From the NCBI GenBank assembly GCA_964036195.1, contig OZ038452.1, positions 25,493,785-25,557,784 on the forward strand: 64,000 nucleotides of DNA, in the 5' to 3' direction. Below are positions 42,501 to 52,900 of this stretch, piece by piece. The position numbers and the translations under genes are program-made. The stretch is from Sphaerolaimus hirsutus (lineage: Eukaryota > Nematoda > Chromadorea > Monhysterida > Sphaerolaimidae). The notes beneath the pieces are model-generated. The model searched no databases. It was given only the letters and a program-made list of their open reading frames with translations, and was not told the DNA's origin. The stretch's first letter is position 1, and each line of letters starts with the position of its first letter.

Positions 42501-43771
42501 TCAGAAAAGCGGGCACGTCCTTTTGGACGATGCTTTTCACGATCTGGCCGTCCATTCTGGCGACATAAATGGACAGGAAGGCGCGGGCCACCAGCACACC
42601 GGGGGCAGTCCCAGACCCTGTAAAATGCCATGTAAAATGTGAAATGTCATGTAAAGTGTCAAAAGTCATGTAAAATGCACTGGAAAATGGCAAACGTACG
42701 TTTGCCATTTTCCAGTGCATTTTACATGACTTTTGTCACTTTACATGACATTTTACATTTTACAGGGCACTTTACAGGGTCTGGGATTGGCACCAGAGTG
42801 TCCATAAAGTATGGCCGCCTCTTTGCTGAGCGCGCCGGGCACCATGGTGCGTAGCAACTGCACCAGCTGCTTCACGAACTGCTTGTTGGGGCCGCTTTTT
42901 CGTGGCACCAGTGTCTTAGCTGGAACAGACACTGAGGCTGGTGGTCCACGACCTGTGCGACAAATTCACGGATTTAATGATGTTCGGCACCCATTCTTTT
43001 TTCTAATGTATTTAGGGGGCCCATAATAAGCAAAGGAAGTATAAATCCAACACCCATGGGGGTGGATTTATCAACATACTTTTTAGCTCGAATTTACCAA
43101 AGACCTCATTTTCAACTGACAGGTGCAATTCGTCAAAAGGAAATGTAACAACCAATTTATAAGTGAGAATTGAAATTCGAAGTAATAGTCAAAACAAGTT
43201 TCAATAGTTGTGCCCCTTCCCATTTCATTCCTCATGTCTAAATTTACAATGCTTCACTTTTTGGTTCAAATTTATCTTTCTTTCAAACTTTGTACTCCTC
43301 ATTAATAAATCGGTTTTTCACTGCCAAACTAGCACCAGATGCCAGTTCCGCAACTGGAGACGTGAAAGCGCAAATGGCAAAAGCCAAGTGAATTGGCAAG
43401 TAAATTGGCAAAAGCGAAGTAAAAATGAGAATTGAAATTGCACATTTGTTTTTTTAATTTACTTGTCATTTTATTCAGCTTTTGCCAATTTATTTGCCAT
43501 TTCACTTGGCTTTTGCCATTTGCGCTTTCACTTCTCCACTTGCGGAACTGGCCAACGGTCAACCAAACTCATAAAGCACAAAATTTACGGCAACAACAAC
43601 CCAGACCACACAAACAGCTCACTCACCCCTCCTAGAACCGGCATAGCAGCAGAGACCAACTCCAGCGCTGGCCACCGTGCCAAAAAGGATGAATTTTAGC
43701 CGCCGTCGTCGCTGTTCATCGCTGAGTAGTAGCTGCAAAGTCTTTTGAATTGATTCCACAAATTGGGACAT
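36541..43771 (-). CDS. ABCD1: Peroxisomal ABC half-transporter, ABCD1/ABCD2 type (12 exons)
   Basis: Exons in coding order: 43627-43771, 42794-42952, 42367-42599, 41691-41891, 41123-41302, 40701-40884, 40367-40479, 40136-40283, 39081-39361, 37493-37768, 36872-37003, 36541-36687. Sum 2199 nt, 732 aa, all phases consistent; human ABCD1 has 745. The membrane domain carries [20 protein letters not shown]-like and SEEIAFYGG blocks. The ATPase domain has Walker [10 protein letters not shown] (about 499), signature LSGGEKQR (about 597), Walker B FAMLDE (about 617-622) and H-loop TVSHR (about 651). The C-terminal tail [19 protein letters not shown] identifies ABCD1/2 rather than ABCD3, which lacks it. 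Family role: homodimeric import of very-long-chain fatty acyl-CoA into peroxisomes; loss of human ABCD1 causes adrenoleukodystrophy. Three junctions are introners (42600-42793, 41303-41690, 36688-36871). The frame closes only if each is removed exactly or leaves a multiple of three. The gene converges on the receptor gene, 573 bp from its stop. Confidence 0.93.
36688..36871 (-). mobile_element. Introner in ABCD1-like gene (CAG/CAG, GT-AG)
   Basis: On the coding strand it reads CAG|GTACCAGTCCCAGACC ... GGGACTGCCCCAG|GGC. The 184-bp hairpin is a perfectly canonical GT-AG intron, created because the duplicated triplet is CAG. It joins QLQAQ to GSLSEEK. Confidence 0.9.
38178..38624. mobile_element. 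G-run element, complete copy
   Basis: AGGACGTATCCAGGTGGGGGG...AAAAATCCTGGATACGTCCCTGT with CCCATCTCA repeated on both sides (38169-38177, 38625-38633). Interior has TTGCGCGCAAGCGCGCAA and GCGCCA units. Confidence 0.78.
38636..38904. mobile_element. TACCGTATTTCCTCGA element, compact copy
   Basis: Matched ends; middle AAACGTGAAAAATGCAACAATAATCACC...AACGATGTTTCAACG is the uninterrupted form of the copy broken at 30902. Confidence 0.8.
39437..39655. repeat. TACTGGGC...CGCAAAGTATGCG repeat in ABCD1 intron
   Basis: TATACTGGGCTGGACGCAAAGTATGCGTCCAAAATTACTTATG and GAAAATTCAAAGCATACC; a shared family with 48701 and 49211. Confidence 0.5.
39656..40059. mobile_element. TACCGTATTTCCTCGA element in ABCD1 intron
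   Basis: Matched ends and the shared middle (AACGTACGTAGACGTAGAAAAATG, ACGTTCTATTTACACTCAATTT). Confidence 0.78.
40514..40664. mobile_element. Short TACCGTA-class element
   Basis: CTACCGTATATCCTCGATTAAAGTCCC and CCCCGGGGACTTATATGAGGATATACGGTAG are inverted. Fills ABCD1 intron 40480-40700. Confidence 0.7.
40955..41105. repeat. GGAAGCGTTCC...GGCACGCTTCC inverted repeat
   Basis: ATGTCTCACATTGGAAGCGTTCCAATGATAATTAAAGCATG then GTTGTGAATACATTGGCACGCTTCCAGCGTGAACCACGCGTGCAAGG; similar at 18280-18660 and 56565-56800. Confidence 0.55.
41303..41690 (-). mobile_element. Long introner in ABCD1-like gene (CTG/CTG) with inner hairpin
   Basis: Coding strand: ACG CAC CTG|GTGCCAGTCCC ... GGGACTGCCCCCTG|GCC TAC. 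It is 388 bp because the centre (41428-41535) carries a second inverted repeat with the motif GTATCCAAATCTTA. Exact removal joins GTHL to AYLGG in a membrane helix. The in-frame AG alternative (ACAAG|GCC) would add ten residues there. Confidence 0.86.
41950..42275. mobile_element. TACCGCATTTGCTCGA element in ABCD1 intron
   Basis: TTACCGCATTTGCTCGAATAATTCCCC against GGAATCATTTTAGCAAATGCGG; interior AATTATTCAAAGGGG units. Confidence 0.6.
42600..42793 (-). mobile_element. Introner in ABCD1-like gene (CTG/CCG)
   Basis: Coding strand: CAC TCT G|GTGCCAATCCC ... GACTGCCCCCG|GT GTG. Exact removal gives [13 protein letters not shown], which aligns without a gap to the corresponding human ABCD1 segment. 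The interval then ends in CG. The 3' tail is one base short (18 nt), so the ACAG acceptor before GGTCTGGG is in frame and would leave six residues (GSGTAP). Which site is used cannot be read from DNA. Confidence 0.87.
43343..43552. mobile_element. Second hairpin family (GCAAAAGCGAAGTG) in ABCD1 intron 1
   Basis: ATGCCAGTTCCGCAACTGGAGACGTGAAAGCGCAAATGGC against GCCATTTGCGCTTTCACTTCTCCACTTGCGGAACTGGCC. Its size and terminal TGCCAGT...ACTGGC resemble the introners. Relatives at 47980 and 56163. Confidence 0.65.
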
Positions 43772-43895
43772 AGCTCGGCCCTGGGCCTCCGCTCGATTAT
43801 GTAGTTCTCAAGCGCCCGCGCTTTTGCTCCGGTGATAATAAATTATTTAAACTTGAAGGATTGATTTGAAGGAACTGTGGATTGTTATACGAGAT

Positions 43896-44425
43896 TAGGG
43901 TGTCAACAAAAACTTTTTGGCAGAAAACGGAAACGGAAATTTTTTTGCACATGCCGGAAAACGGAAACGGAAAATTTTTTGCACTTGCCGGAAAATGGAA
44001 AACGGAAAAATGGAAGGCCGGAAAACGGAAACGGAAACGGAAAAATTTGCTGAAATTATGCCGGAAACGGAAAAAAATTGCTGAAATTTTGCCGGAAACG
44101 GAAAAAATTTTGCAGAAATTTATCCTGAATAAAAAAAATTAGCAGAAATCTCACTAGAAATTAGAAAAATTCACTTCATTGAGAACCTGCATTTTTACCA
44201 GTTTGGCTGAAACAGAAAACAGAAAATTGAGCTGGAAAGTGGAAAAAGTTGGAAAAACATACAATTGAACCGGAAAACGGAAAAAGGCGGAAAAACTGAA
44301 AAAATTTGCTGGAAAACGGAAAATGAGCCGGAAAAACGGAAACGGAAAAAAAATCTAGCAGCCGGAAAACGGAAACGGAAAAAAATTTGCCTGCGGAAAG
44401 CGGAAAACGGAAAGTTGACACCCTA
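43896..44425. mobile_element. hAT-like MITE, TTTCCGTTTTCCG type
   Basis: TAGGGTGTCAACAAAAACTTTTTGG...GAAAGTTGACACCCTA with duplicated TACGAGAT (43888-43895, 44426-44433); a deletion derivative of the 30902 element. It lies 125 bp upstream of the ABCD1-like ATG. Confidence 0.9.
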
Positions 44426-44848
44426 TACGAGATGATGTAATGTACAATTTTTTCCATCAAATTGCCACAGACGGCATGGCATTATCAACGACGACGCGCT
44501 CAAAAATGAAACACGCTTAAGATATTTATGTTGTAGTATAGTATTTACAGTGTTAAATATACTGTGTTAGCTGTCTAAAAAGGCAAATGTTATGCAGTGA
44601 ACGTGATGAAACAGGGGCGCTGATAAGTTTGTATACACATGCGTTTTATGTATTTTACACCGTTAACGCGCAAGCTAAGATTTCTAAAAAAGTACGTACT
44701 GTAAATCCTTGAATAACTGCCTGCTGGCCGTCTTGAAATAACACCTCAAGTGATGGGTGTAAAAGTGTCGCATGCAAAAAAACACCCGATGAAGCCCGAC
44801 AACACATCAAAATCTGGTCTTATTGGCCTAGGTAATGCAAATGCAGAA

Positions 44849-45848
44849 CAGAGTTGTTAAAAGTACCAAATTTTTTCCAAAGTATACGTAAACGTAAAGT
44901 ATTTTTTACTCACCCTTTGAGTACAGAAAACGTAAAGTAAAAATGTTTTACTTTTACTCATGAGTAGTGATGGAAAAGCGCCAGGAAAAATGGCGCCAGG
45001 CTAAAATGGCGCCATTCAAAGTATGGCGCCGGGCGCCACAGAAAACGGCGCCAGGCGCCAATGGCGCCATCAGAAAAAATGGCGACGGGCGCCAAATGGC
45101 GCCAGAAACAATGGCGACAGGCGCCAACAAAACAATTCATTATTTCAGCCTGTATATCATCATGGAAGCATTTATAGAAGAGCAACATGCGGTACCATTT
45201 TTCTGATGGTTACACAAGCCACAAAACTCATCTTATCGTGAACATTATACACCATACTTCCTGGAAATACCCACTAATACCAGGGCTTATTACTCCATCA
45301 GCAAATTTTGAACGGATTAATCTAAGGGGCTTATTCGAGGGGGTTTATCATTTCACCAGAACTTTTATGAAATTGTATCACCATATTTCCCCTTTTGGCG
45401 CCATTAAAGGGCGCCAGCGCCATGGCGCCTTTCCATCACTACTCATGAGTAAACGTGAGTAAAAGTACTTTTCCCTGCAAAAAAACGTAAACGTGAGTAC
45501 TTTTGAGGAATGTTGCTAAATTTTTCGAGAAATGTCACTCAAAATCACTCATTTTCAAATGTTTTTGCCTATTGTACGCAATTTTGACTATGTACCTATT
45601 TGGTTCTATACCCATTTTCGACTAGTTTCCCATATTTTTAGAACATTCTCTCCCTTTTTCTTTTCTGCCTTAAAAAACCTATATAAAAGACGATCTAAAA
45701 TACGTTTTCTGTACTCGAGTATTTTCAAAAAGTATACGTAAAAGCGAGTATTATAGCAGAACTTTTTTGGAGGAAACGTAAACGTATTTACTCTGTACTC
45801 GAGTATACGTATTTATCGAGTAAAAGTAAATACGTTTTAACAACTATG
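44849..45848. mobile_element. hAT-like MITE, CGTAAACGTAAA type
   Basis: CAGAGTTGTTAAAAGTACC...TTTTAACAACTATG with duplicated ATGCAGAA (44841-44848, 45849-45856); the GGCGCC-type element 44965-45441 is nested. Confidence 0.88.
44965..45441. mobile_element. hAT-like MITE, GGCGCC type (nested)
   Basis: TAGTGATGGAAAAGCGCC...GGCGCCTTTCCATCACTA with duplicated CTCATGAG (44957-44964, 45442-45449). A TACCGTA-class remnant lies at about 45250-45390. Confidence 0.9.
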
Positions 45849-46160
45849 ATGCAGAACGTGCAGAATGTGCAGCAAGTTCAATTGAACGTTGTGTACTTAA
45901 ATATATACCTAAAAGCGTATTGACGCAGTGCGTGGCCGCATACATATTTATTTACACCTGCTGTTTTCACGGGGCCGTGTGAATTTTTTCAGTACTAGAT
46001 TATTTTCTGGACATTTTTTTATATACACCGCGTACCGCAAGCTATACTTTCTCCGTCATGAGCTCATTATTTATCAAATGAAAATCGTTCTAAAAAATTG
46101 GAAATAAAAAAGTGAGAGGACACACAACTTTTCTTAAGTTGGTGCACAGTTGTTAATGGA

Positions 46161-46585
46161 TACCGTATTTCCTCGAAATACCCCCGGGGGGTTTATTTTT
46201 TCAGAGTGAGAATTTTGAGGGGGGGTTTAACGAGGGGGGGGGGGTATTTCGAGGGGGGTTTATTATTTCGCCAGAAATTTTTTGAAAACCAAGTACTAAA
46301 TTGTCGTCTGAAACGTACGCAGACGTCAAAAATGCAACAAAAATCGCCATTTATAAGACTCTAGACTTGTATAAGTGTGTAGACGTATAATCACTGTTCT
46401 CACATAACAGAGTCATCGTTTTTAACGTGTGTTTTGCATTACCCAGATGCCTTTGTCATTTACGTTCTCTATACACTAAATTTGGGGGGGTATTTCGACG
46501 GGGGGGGGGGGTTTATAAGTTCATAGTGTCCATTTTGAGGGGGGTATTTCGAGGGGGGGGGGGGGTATTTCGAGGAAATACGGTA
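46161..46585. mobile_element. TACCGTATTTCCTCGA element, intergenic
   Basis: Matched ends TACCGTATTTCCTCGAAATACC / GGTATTTCGAGGAAATACGGTA, middle as in 32560. Confidence 0.78.
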
Positions 46586-46698
46586 TTTACTTTTACTCAA
46601 AAAGTACGCATACTCGAGTATCGAGTAAACACGCATACGCGTACTTTGTAAAGTATCTGTACTCGCCTTTACGCTCACTTTTTGAGAGTACTTGAGAC

Positions 46699-47202
46699 CA
46701 GAGTTGGAAAAACGTATTTACGTTTACCCGAAATACCCGGTTATTTGGGTATTTATATTTACGTTTACGTTTACGTTTTCCAAAAATACCATTACGTTTT
46801 GTTACGTTTTCCTGGCACAATTACCCGGGTACCAGAGAAAACGTAAAAATCGTATGGAAAATGTACAAAAACAGTGCATTTTTGAACTTTTTTCTGATAC
46901 AAAAAGTACAATTTATATTTTTAGCCAATTAGCTGCTTAATTGTTTGATAAATAACATAGGTAAGCAAAAATGTGATCGTATTAGCAGAGAAATGCTTGA
47001 AATAGGAAAAACAAAGGTGTTTTTCAATGCATCTGATCACGGGTTGTGCACTTCAAAGAAATTTTTACGTTTACGTTTTTTTTACGTTTACCCGTGTATT
47101 TTAAAAGTATTTTACGTTTTCAGTAGTAATACTCACAATTTAGAAAAGGTATTTACGTTTACGTTTACGTTTTCCGAAAATACCAGTATTTGTACAACTC
47201 TG
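46699..47202. mobile_element. hAT-like MITE, GTTTACGTTTACCC type
   Basis: CAGAGTTGGAAAAACG...GTACAACTCTG with duplicated CTTGAGAC (46691-46698, 47203-47210). End arrays of TTTACGTTTACG and ACCCGG. Confidence 0.88.
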
Positions 47203-47979
47203 CTTGAGACTGAGTACAATAGAGTAATTTTGCCAAGTACAGAAAGAGTATTTCTCATTATATATCCCCATTTTTGGAAGGCTAATCATGAATTAACTTC
47301 CTTTTCATAAAGAATACTTCTTAATAGAAAGAAAACACCTTTTTGTTGTCCAGAGTAAATATTTATAATGCTCCCTTCTACATTTTCCATGATCAAAAAT
47401 TTAATTCACTCGCTTTTAAAAAAGCTACTGAGAATAAATAACTCATTTACGCTTTCTGGAAAAAAGTATTCTACTCTCGTTTACTCGCGAGTAAAAGTAA
47501 ATATTTTTTACTTTAAGCCTTCCGCACTTGGGGGTGAGTAGAACAAAAATACTTTACACTTACCGTACGCACACTTTGAATTTTTTGGCACTTTTAAATA
47601 AGACATAGTATACAAAGGTAAATATATGTGTGCATGTAAACTATGCCATGTAAAGCATTGCCGGGGTGATTTATTCGAGGATATACGGTAATTATTTATT
47701 TCATCGATCAGCGGAATTGAGCATGCATCAACCTAATTAGGTAGTATCAATACTTAAATGGAACCCATGGAACGTACTTTCCTCAAAATCACGACGAAAA
47801 AAATTGCTGTCGCTCGAATAACTCCACAAATCAAAAAGTGCCCGAAATCTAGACTTCTGACTTACTGGAGGATTTAAGATCATTCCTGCGTGACACCAGC
47901 GTGGAGCCATCTGTCGGCTGAAAAGTTTTCAGCTAAAGAAAAACTGTTCATACGAATTTTAATGCCGAACGACCCACCA

Positions 47980-48187
47980 GGTGGCAGTTCAGCAAGTGGA
48001 GAAGTGCAAGCGCAAGCGGCAAAATCCAAGTGAAATGGCAAGTAAATTAGCAAAAGCGAAGTGAAATGATGGCACACTTGTTTTTTCATTAGACTTGCCA
48101 TTCTACTTCTCTTTCGCCAGTATATTTGCCATTTCACTTCGCTTTTGCCATTTGCGCTTTCACTTCTCCACTTGCGGAACTGGCCCC
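47980..48187. mobile_element. Second hairpin family copy (GCAAAAGCGAAGTG)
   Basis: CAGGTGGCAGTTCAGCAAGTGGAGAAGTGCAAGCGC against GCGCTTTCACTTCTCCACTTGCGGAACTGGCCCC. Intergenic. Confidence 0.65.
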
Positions 48188-48376
48188 TACAATTTAAAGT
48201 AACCAGAATTTACATTTTTAAATATTTTATTTTCTATGGAAATTGGGGTACCACACTGTTGTAAATACCACGTAAATAAATATTTTTATCCATGTAAAGT
48301 GCAGTTGTACGTTGATGCACCGCGAACTTGGAACATCCGGCCGCCAAAAGATAATAAAAAATACCCACGTAACATG

Positions 48377-48670
48377 TAAACACCTTCCCGGTCACGTCCG
48401 GCACCCATTTTTTGATTTTACTTCTCACATCCTATACCCAGTTCTAGGGTGCCGCAGAGGCTGAAACTTGGGGGAGATATTGGCGCAACCCCCCTCTACC
48501 TCGCATGAATTAGGGGGGTCGCCGCGACCCCCCTAATTCATACGAGGTAGAGGGGGGTTGCACCAATATCTCCCTCAAGTTTCAGCCTCTGCGGCACCCT
48601 AGAACTGGGTGTAGGATGTGAGAAGTAAAATCAAAAAATGGGTGCCGGACGTGACCGGGAAGGTGTTTAT
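48377..48670. mobile_element. Near-perfect palindromic element, second copy
   Basis: GTAAACACCTTCCCGGTCACGTCCGGCACCC to GGGTGCCGGACGTGACCGGGAAGGTGTTTA, folding about GGTCGCCGCGACC near 48524. Strongly similar to 23507-23800. Confidence 0.82.
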
Positions 48671-48700
48671 TACATGAATATTTACATTGATTGGTATTTA

Positions 48701-48955
48701 TACTCGGCGACCGCAAGGTACGCGCCCAAAATTACTTATGTCTTAGTCGATAACGCGCGAGCGGGATACTTGTACGCACTTCACAAAAAGAAATATTCCA
48801 AAAAAGAAAAAGCGAAGTCACGTGCAAGCAACGAACGTTTTTTTCCTGAAACGTTTTTCATTTTTTTTTGTGGAACAATTTTTATTTTTTTGACGATGAC
48901 GTCATGATGGAGTGTTTCCTTCAGAAAATGCATAGCATGCGGTCCGCGGAGTATA
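48701..48955. mobile_element. MITE with TACTCGGCGGACCGCA ends
   Basis: TACTCGGCGACCGCAAGGTACGCGCCC...TAGCATGCGGTCCGCGGAGTATA. Further copies at 49211-49460, 53828-54040 and 62457-62654; each sits at or near a TA, but no clear duplication was read. Confidence 0.6.
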
Positions 48956-49210
48956 CGGGTAAACAGAAGTGTATGACACGACGAGACACGTGTACCTACA
49001 TATTAATTTTTTACATTGCAGATACAAAAAACAACATTTTAATGTAAGTTAAAAAATGGATTCTCTACATAGATGTATCTGACAAAAACATGAGCTGAAT
49101 ACATGACAGAAACACGAGCTTTCGAGATCAGCTGCATCTGGCCAACACATTGCATATTCAGCTATTTTTCAGTTGACGCTAAAATCCGACACACAATGCA
49201 GCTTTTCACA

Positions 49211-49460
49211 TATACTCGGCGGACTGCCAGTATGCGCACAAAATTACTTGTATAAAACGATAACGCGTCAGGATACTTATGTATTTACCTACGTAGTACG
49301 TACTTCCACAAAAAGAAATGTGGAAAAAGGCGGCGTCGGGTTCAAACAAAATAGGGTTCGTGCCTGAAATCATTGTTCTTTTTCGAAGGTTTTTTTAAAT
49401 CATGATGACGCCCTGAACTTTAGTTCAGAAAAATGCATACTATGCGGTCCGCGGAGTAAA
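49211..49460. mobile_element. MITE with TACTCGGCGGACTGC ends
   Basis: TATACTCGGCGGACTGCCAGTATGCGCACAAAATTACTTG to CATACTATGCGGTCCGCGGAGTA; similar to 48701 through most of its length. Confidence 0.6.
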
Positions 49461-49711
49461 TATATCCGTTTATCGGCGGAGGTGTCATTATATTGGAGCG
49501 AGGCATCAAAAACATAATACAATATGTAGTTGTGCATGTTGCAATGTACCCACGTCATGATGTGCTTTATCAAATTAAAACGTAGAAAATGCTGTCGCAC
49601 TTCATAAAACTAGGTATTTACGTAGTAGCGGGTAGAAACACAAAATAAATACTCATACCAACGAAAAAATGACGCATTGAAAGAGACCTCTACCTGTAAC
49701 TGCTGAGTTGC

Positions 49712-49873
49712 CAGGCCCAGGGGCCACTCACGCACTCTGTCAAGTGCCCTGGTAAATGACAAATAGATAGCAATCGACAAGAATTTTATCAAATTGCGCG
49801 TGAAACGTTGATAGCGCATTTGACCCTATACTCGCATGAAAAAATACAGCCAGGGTGCGGAATCGGTACCAGA
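49712..49873. mobile_element. Degenerate introner relic 3' of shavenoid-like gene
   Basis: Ends CAGGGGCCACTCACGCACTCTG and CAGGGTGCGGAATCGGTACCAG resemble the introner termini; the arms between are largely decayed. Confidence 0.45.
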
Positions 49874-49938
49874 GAGCGAAATTCAACGTGACGGGCAAGA
49901 AACGGATCACAGTAGCATCACAAAATTGCGAGTCGACC

Positions 49939-52900
49939 TCAAAACATGCTGTGACTAGAAGTGGTAGCAGACGGGGCGAACGGCAGGGGCGGCCGTCTGC
50001 GGTGCGCGGCGAACCCGTTGGCCAGCACGGCCGTGCGCGGCAGGCTCCTGTGCACCACGCCCGCGTCCACGTCCAGCGGGTACACGGCGCCCACGGGCTT
50101 GGCTTCGGTCGCCGCGCCGCCCAAGCCGGATGCGCACTTGTTGCCGCCGTTGAACAGCCGCCCGCCGGACAGGGCGCGCTGCTTGCTCAGCCTGGGGGCA
50201 CTCCCAGAGCCTGTAAAATGCCCTGTAAAATGTCAAGTGGCATGCAAAGTGTCAAAAGTCATGTAAAATGCCCGGTAAAATGGCAAACGTACGTTTGCCA
50301 TTTTACCGGGCATTTTACATGACTTTTGACACTTTGCGTGACATTTGACATTTTTCAGGGCATTTTACAGGGTCTGGAACTGGCACCAGAAGTCCGTGTC
50401 GCGCACGTGCGTAGGCACCGAGCGCTCGCTGGGCGTGCTCGCGGCAGACTTGCCGTCAACTTGTGAGGGCGCCGCCGCCTGGGTCCCGCCATTGTTCAGG
50501 TGGTAGCGCCGCGGCAACGCGCGGGTTTGCGCGCAGCTGCCGGGCGGCGCGGCGCCGTTGGTTCTGCGCAACCGCAGACGAGCCTTTAGATACCAAATGT
50601 CAGAAAGCGTCAAAAACTTAAGCGACTCACCTTTGCGACGGCATGTACCTCAGCAGGCCGGCGGCGCGCGGCGCCGCCGGTTGTCTGGCGCTGCCGTTGT
50701 CGCCGAAACCGTCGTGCGGTGGATGCTCGTCCGAACATTGACTGGTGCCCTCCTGCATCTCTATTTGCTCGGGCAGTCGACTGAGCCACGGCGGGATAGT
50801 TTTGCTCTGGCTGCAGATTGGAGGCGGCGGCGGCGGCTCTTGCGGCGGCTGCAACAATTCAAGTGAAAATTGCAAAATAATGCAAATCGGTCGCCCGAAT
50901 GACTTATACACAGGAAATTCAGTTACCAAAAATTACAGCACTGTGCCTGCGTACGCTAGTTAGCACCGTGACTTCGGTGAAAGCTGAAATGGCGACATGT
51001 CGCCACCCAGTGCACAATGATTTTTTGCTATATGTGTTTTAGTTTTCGTATAATTAAAACTTTCATTAACTTAAATTCGAATTTAAAATAAATTAAATCA
51101 TTGAATCGAGTTGATTCATTTGAATTTGAATTATCTCTAATTTCCACCAAAATCACAGTGCAAACTAAATCACGCGCGCAGCGCAGCCAACATCAAAACC
51201 AAGACAACAAACACAGAATACACACCAAATCACTGGGCGACGCCTTATCGGGCGACGCGAAGCCGCTATCAGTGCTGTTGCTGTTCGCGGGACCGGAACC
51301 GTGCGAACAGCCGGCGTCGTGCTGCGGGCAGTGCGCGGCCGACTGCGACGGGTCGGTCCTGTCGCAGCAGCCAGAGTCGTCCGACCCCTCGCTGGTCGAG
51401 GGCGAGTCGACCTGGGGGCAGTCCCGGACCCTGTGAAGTGCCCTGTAAAGTGTCAAATGTCACGTAAAGTGTATACGTACGTTTGCCATTTTACCGTGCA
51501 TTTTCCGTGACTTTTGACACTTTGCGTGACATTTGACACTTTACAGGGCATTTTACAGGGTCTGGGATTGGCACCTGCTGCTCGCTGTCGACAGGTCGAT
51601 GCGGCGCGGCCGGTGAGTCGACCGGCGAGTGGTCGACCTCCTCGGGGATGTCGCCCAGGTCGCGCGGCGGGTAGTAGCGCCGCGAGCGGATGCGCCCGCG
51701 CGCGATGTCGATCATCCGGCGCACCTGCGTGACGCGGCATGTTTGTGTCAAGGTTGGGGATTTTTTTTATCCGATATTTTTTAAACGTCACACCTGATCC
51801 GATTTTTTTAAATCGGGGTCGTTAAAAAGTCGATTTTTCCCCAACAAGGGATGAAAGGGATGAAAGAGGGCTTTTTCCCGTTTTAAAAAAGTTCAAATTT
51901 GCCCATTTCACAGTCAAAAGACACTGCATTTTACAGTAGTGCAGTGTGTTGAAATCAGATAAGATCAACTCAAAAAAACACATACCTTATAAAAATTTTA
52001 ACAATTTTTTAGCTCAGAAATTCGAAAATTTAAAAACTGCGAGTATTTGTGGCAAAAATTCGAAAATGTATTTGTGACACTTCGACACCATCCGTCTTTC
52101 AAAACAATCTACACGTACCTCATACAGAAACTCTTCGGCTATGGGCGGTGGGTGCTTCATAAGTTCGGGATCGAAAAATTCCGGAGAAAAGTATAGCTTT
52201 TTCCTGGCGGCGTAGGGCGGCGGAGGTGCCGGAGGTATTCCCTGATCACAAAATGAACCGTTATTTCCCGCAGAATCGTGCGGCGCCTGGCTGTCAGTTC
52301 TGCGCGCGTACATCACTATGAACATCAATCATCATCAGTCGTCAATAACGATGGCAAACGAAAATCGAAAATTTGAAAACGTTCGAAAACGTTTTCGAAT
52401 TTTCGCATTTTTTGGTATCTTTGACTGAAAATGCCGAAAAACAATTCAAAACATCCGAAAATGCAGAAAACCAATTCAAAACATCTATTTCACAGGAATA
52501 CATTTGTAGCAGCAGAACAAAAATGTCCAGATTTGTCAATTATGAAGGACATAAAAGCTAAATAAGTAGTAATTAAAATTCCAAAATCCCAAAATTAACC
52601 GAAAAAGATTCAAAACCTAAATTCAAAAAAACCTTTTACAAAAAAAACCCTTTTCCCACAATGTTTCCCGCCACCAGCCACCAACCCAACTACCCACCCA
52701 CTGACCTCTGCAGCGGCGCGTGCCCACTCAGCTGGCAGTCGGCGGCGGACACCTGCTGGCTGGCAGCTGCGTCCACGCCCGCGCACACCATGGACTCGCA
52801 CGGCTGGCGTGACGGCACGCCGCCCGCGAACGGGTACCGGTGCTGCGCCGCCGAAAGGGCCACTTCGTTCACCTGCACAGAGAACAAAGCGTTCACTGTT

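Noticed and set aside
36541-43771. ABCD3/PMP70 identity for the transporter
   Set aside because: Early blocks fit ABCD3, but HS...[23 protein letters not shown] and the C-terminal LSEEKAQLE tail are specific to ABCD1/ABCD2.
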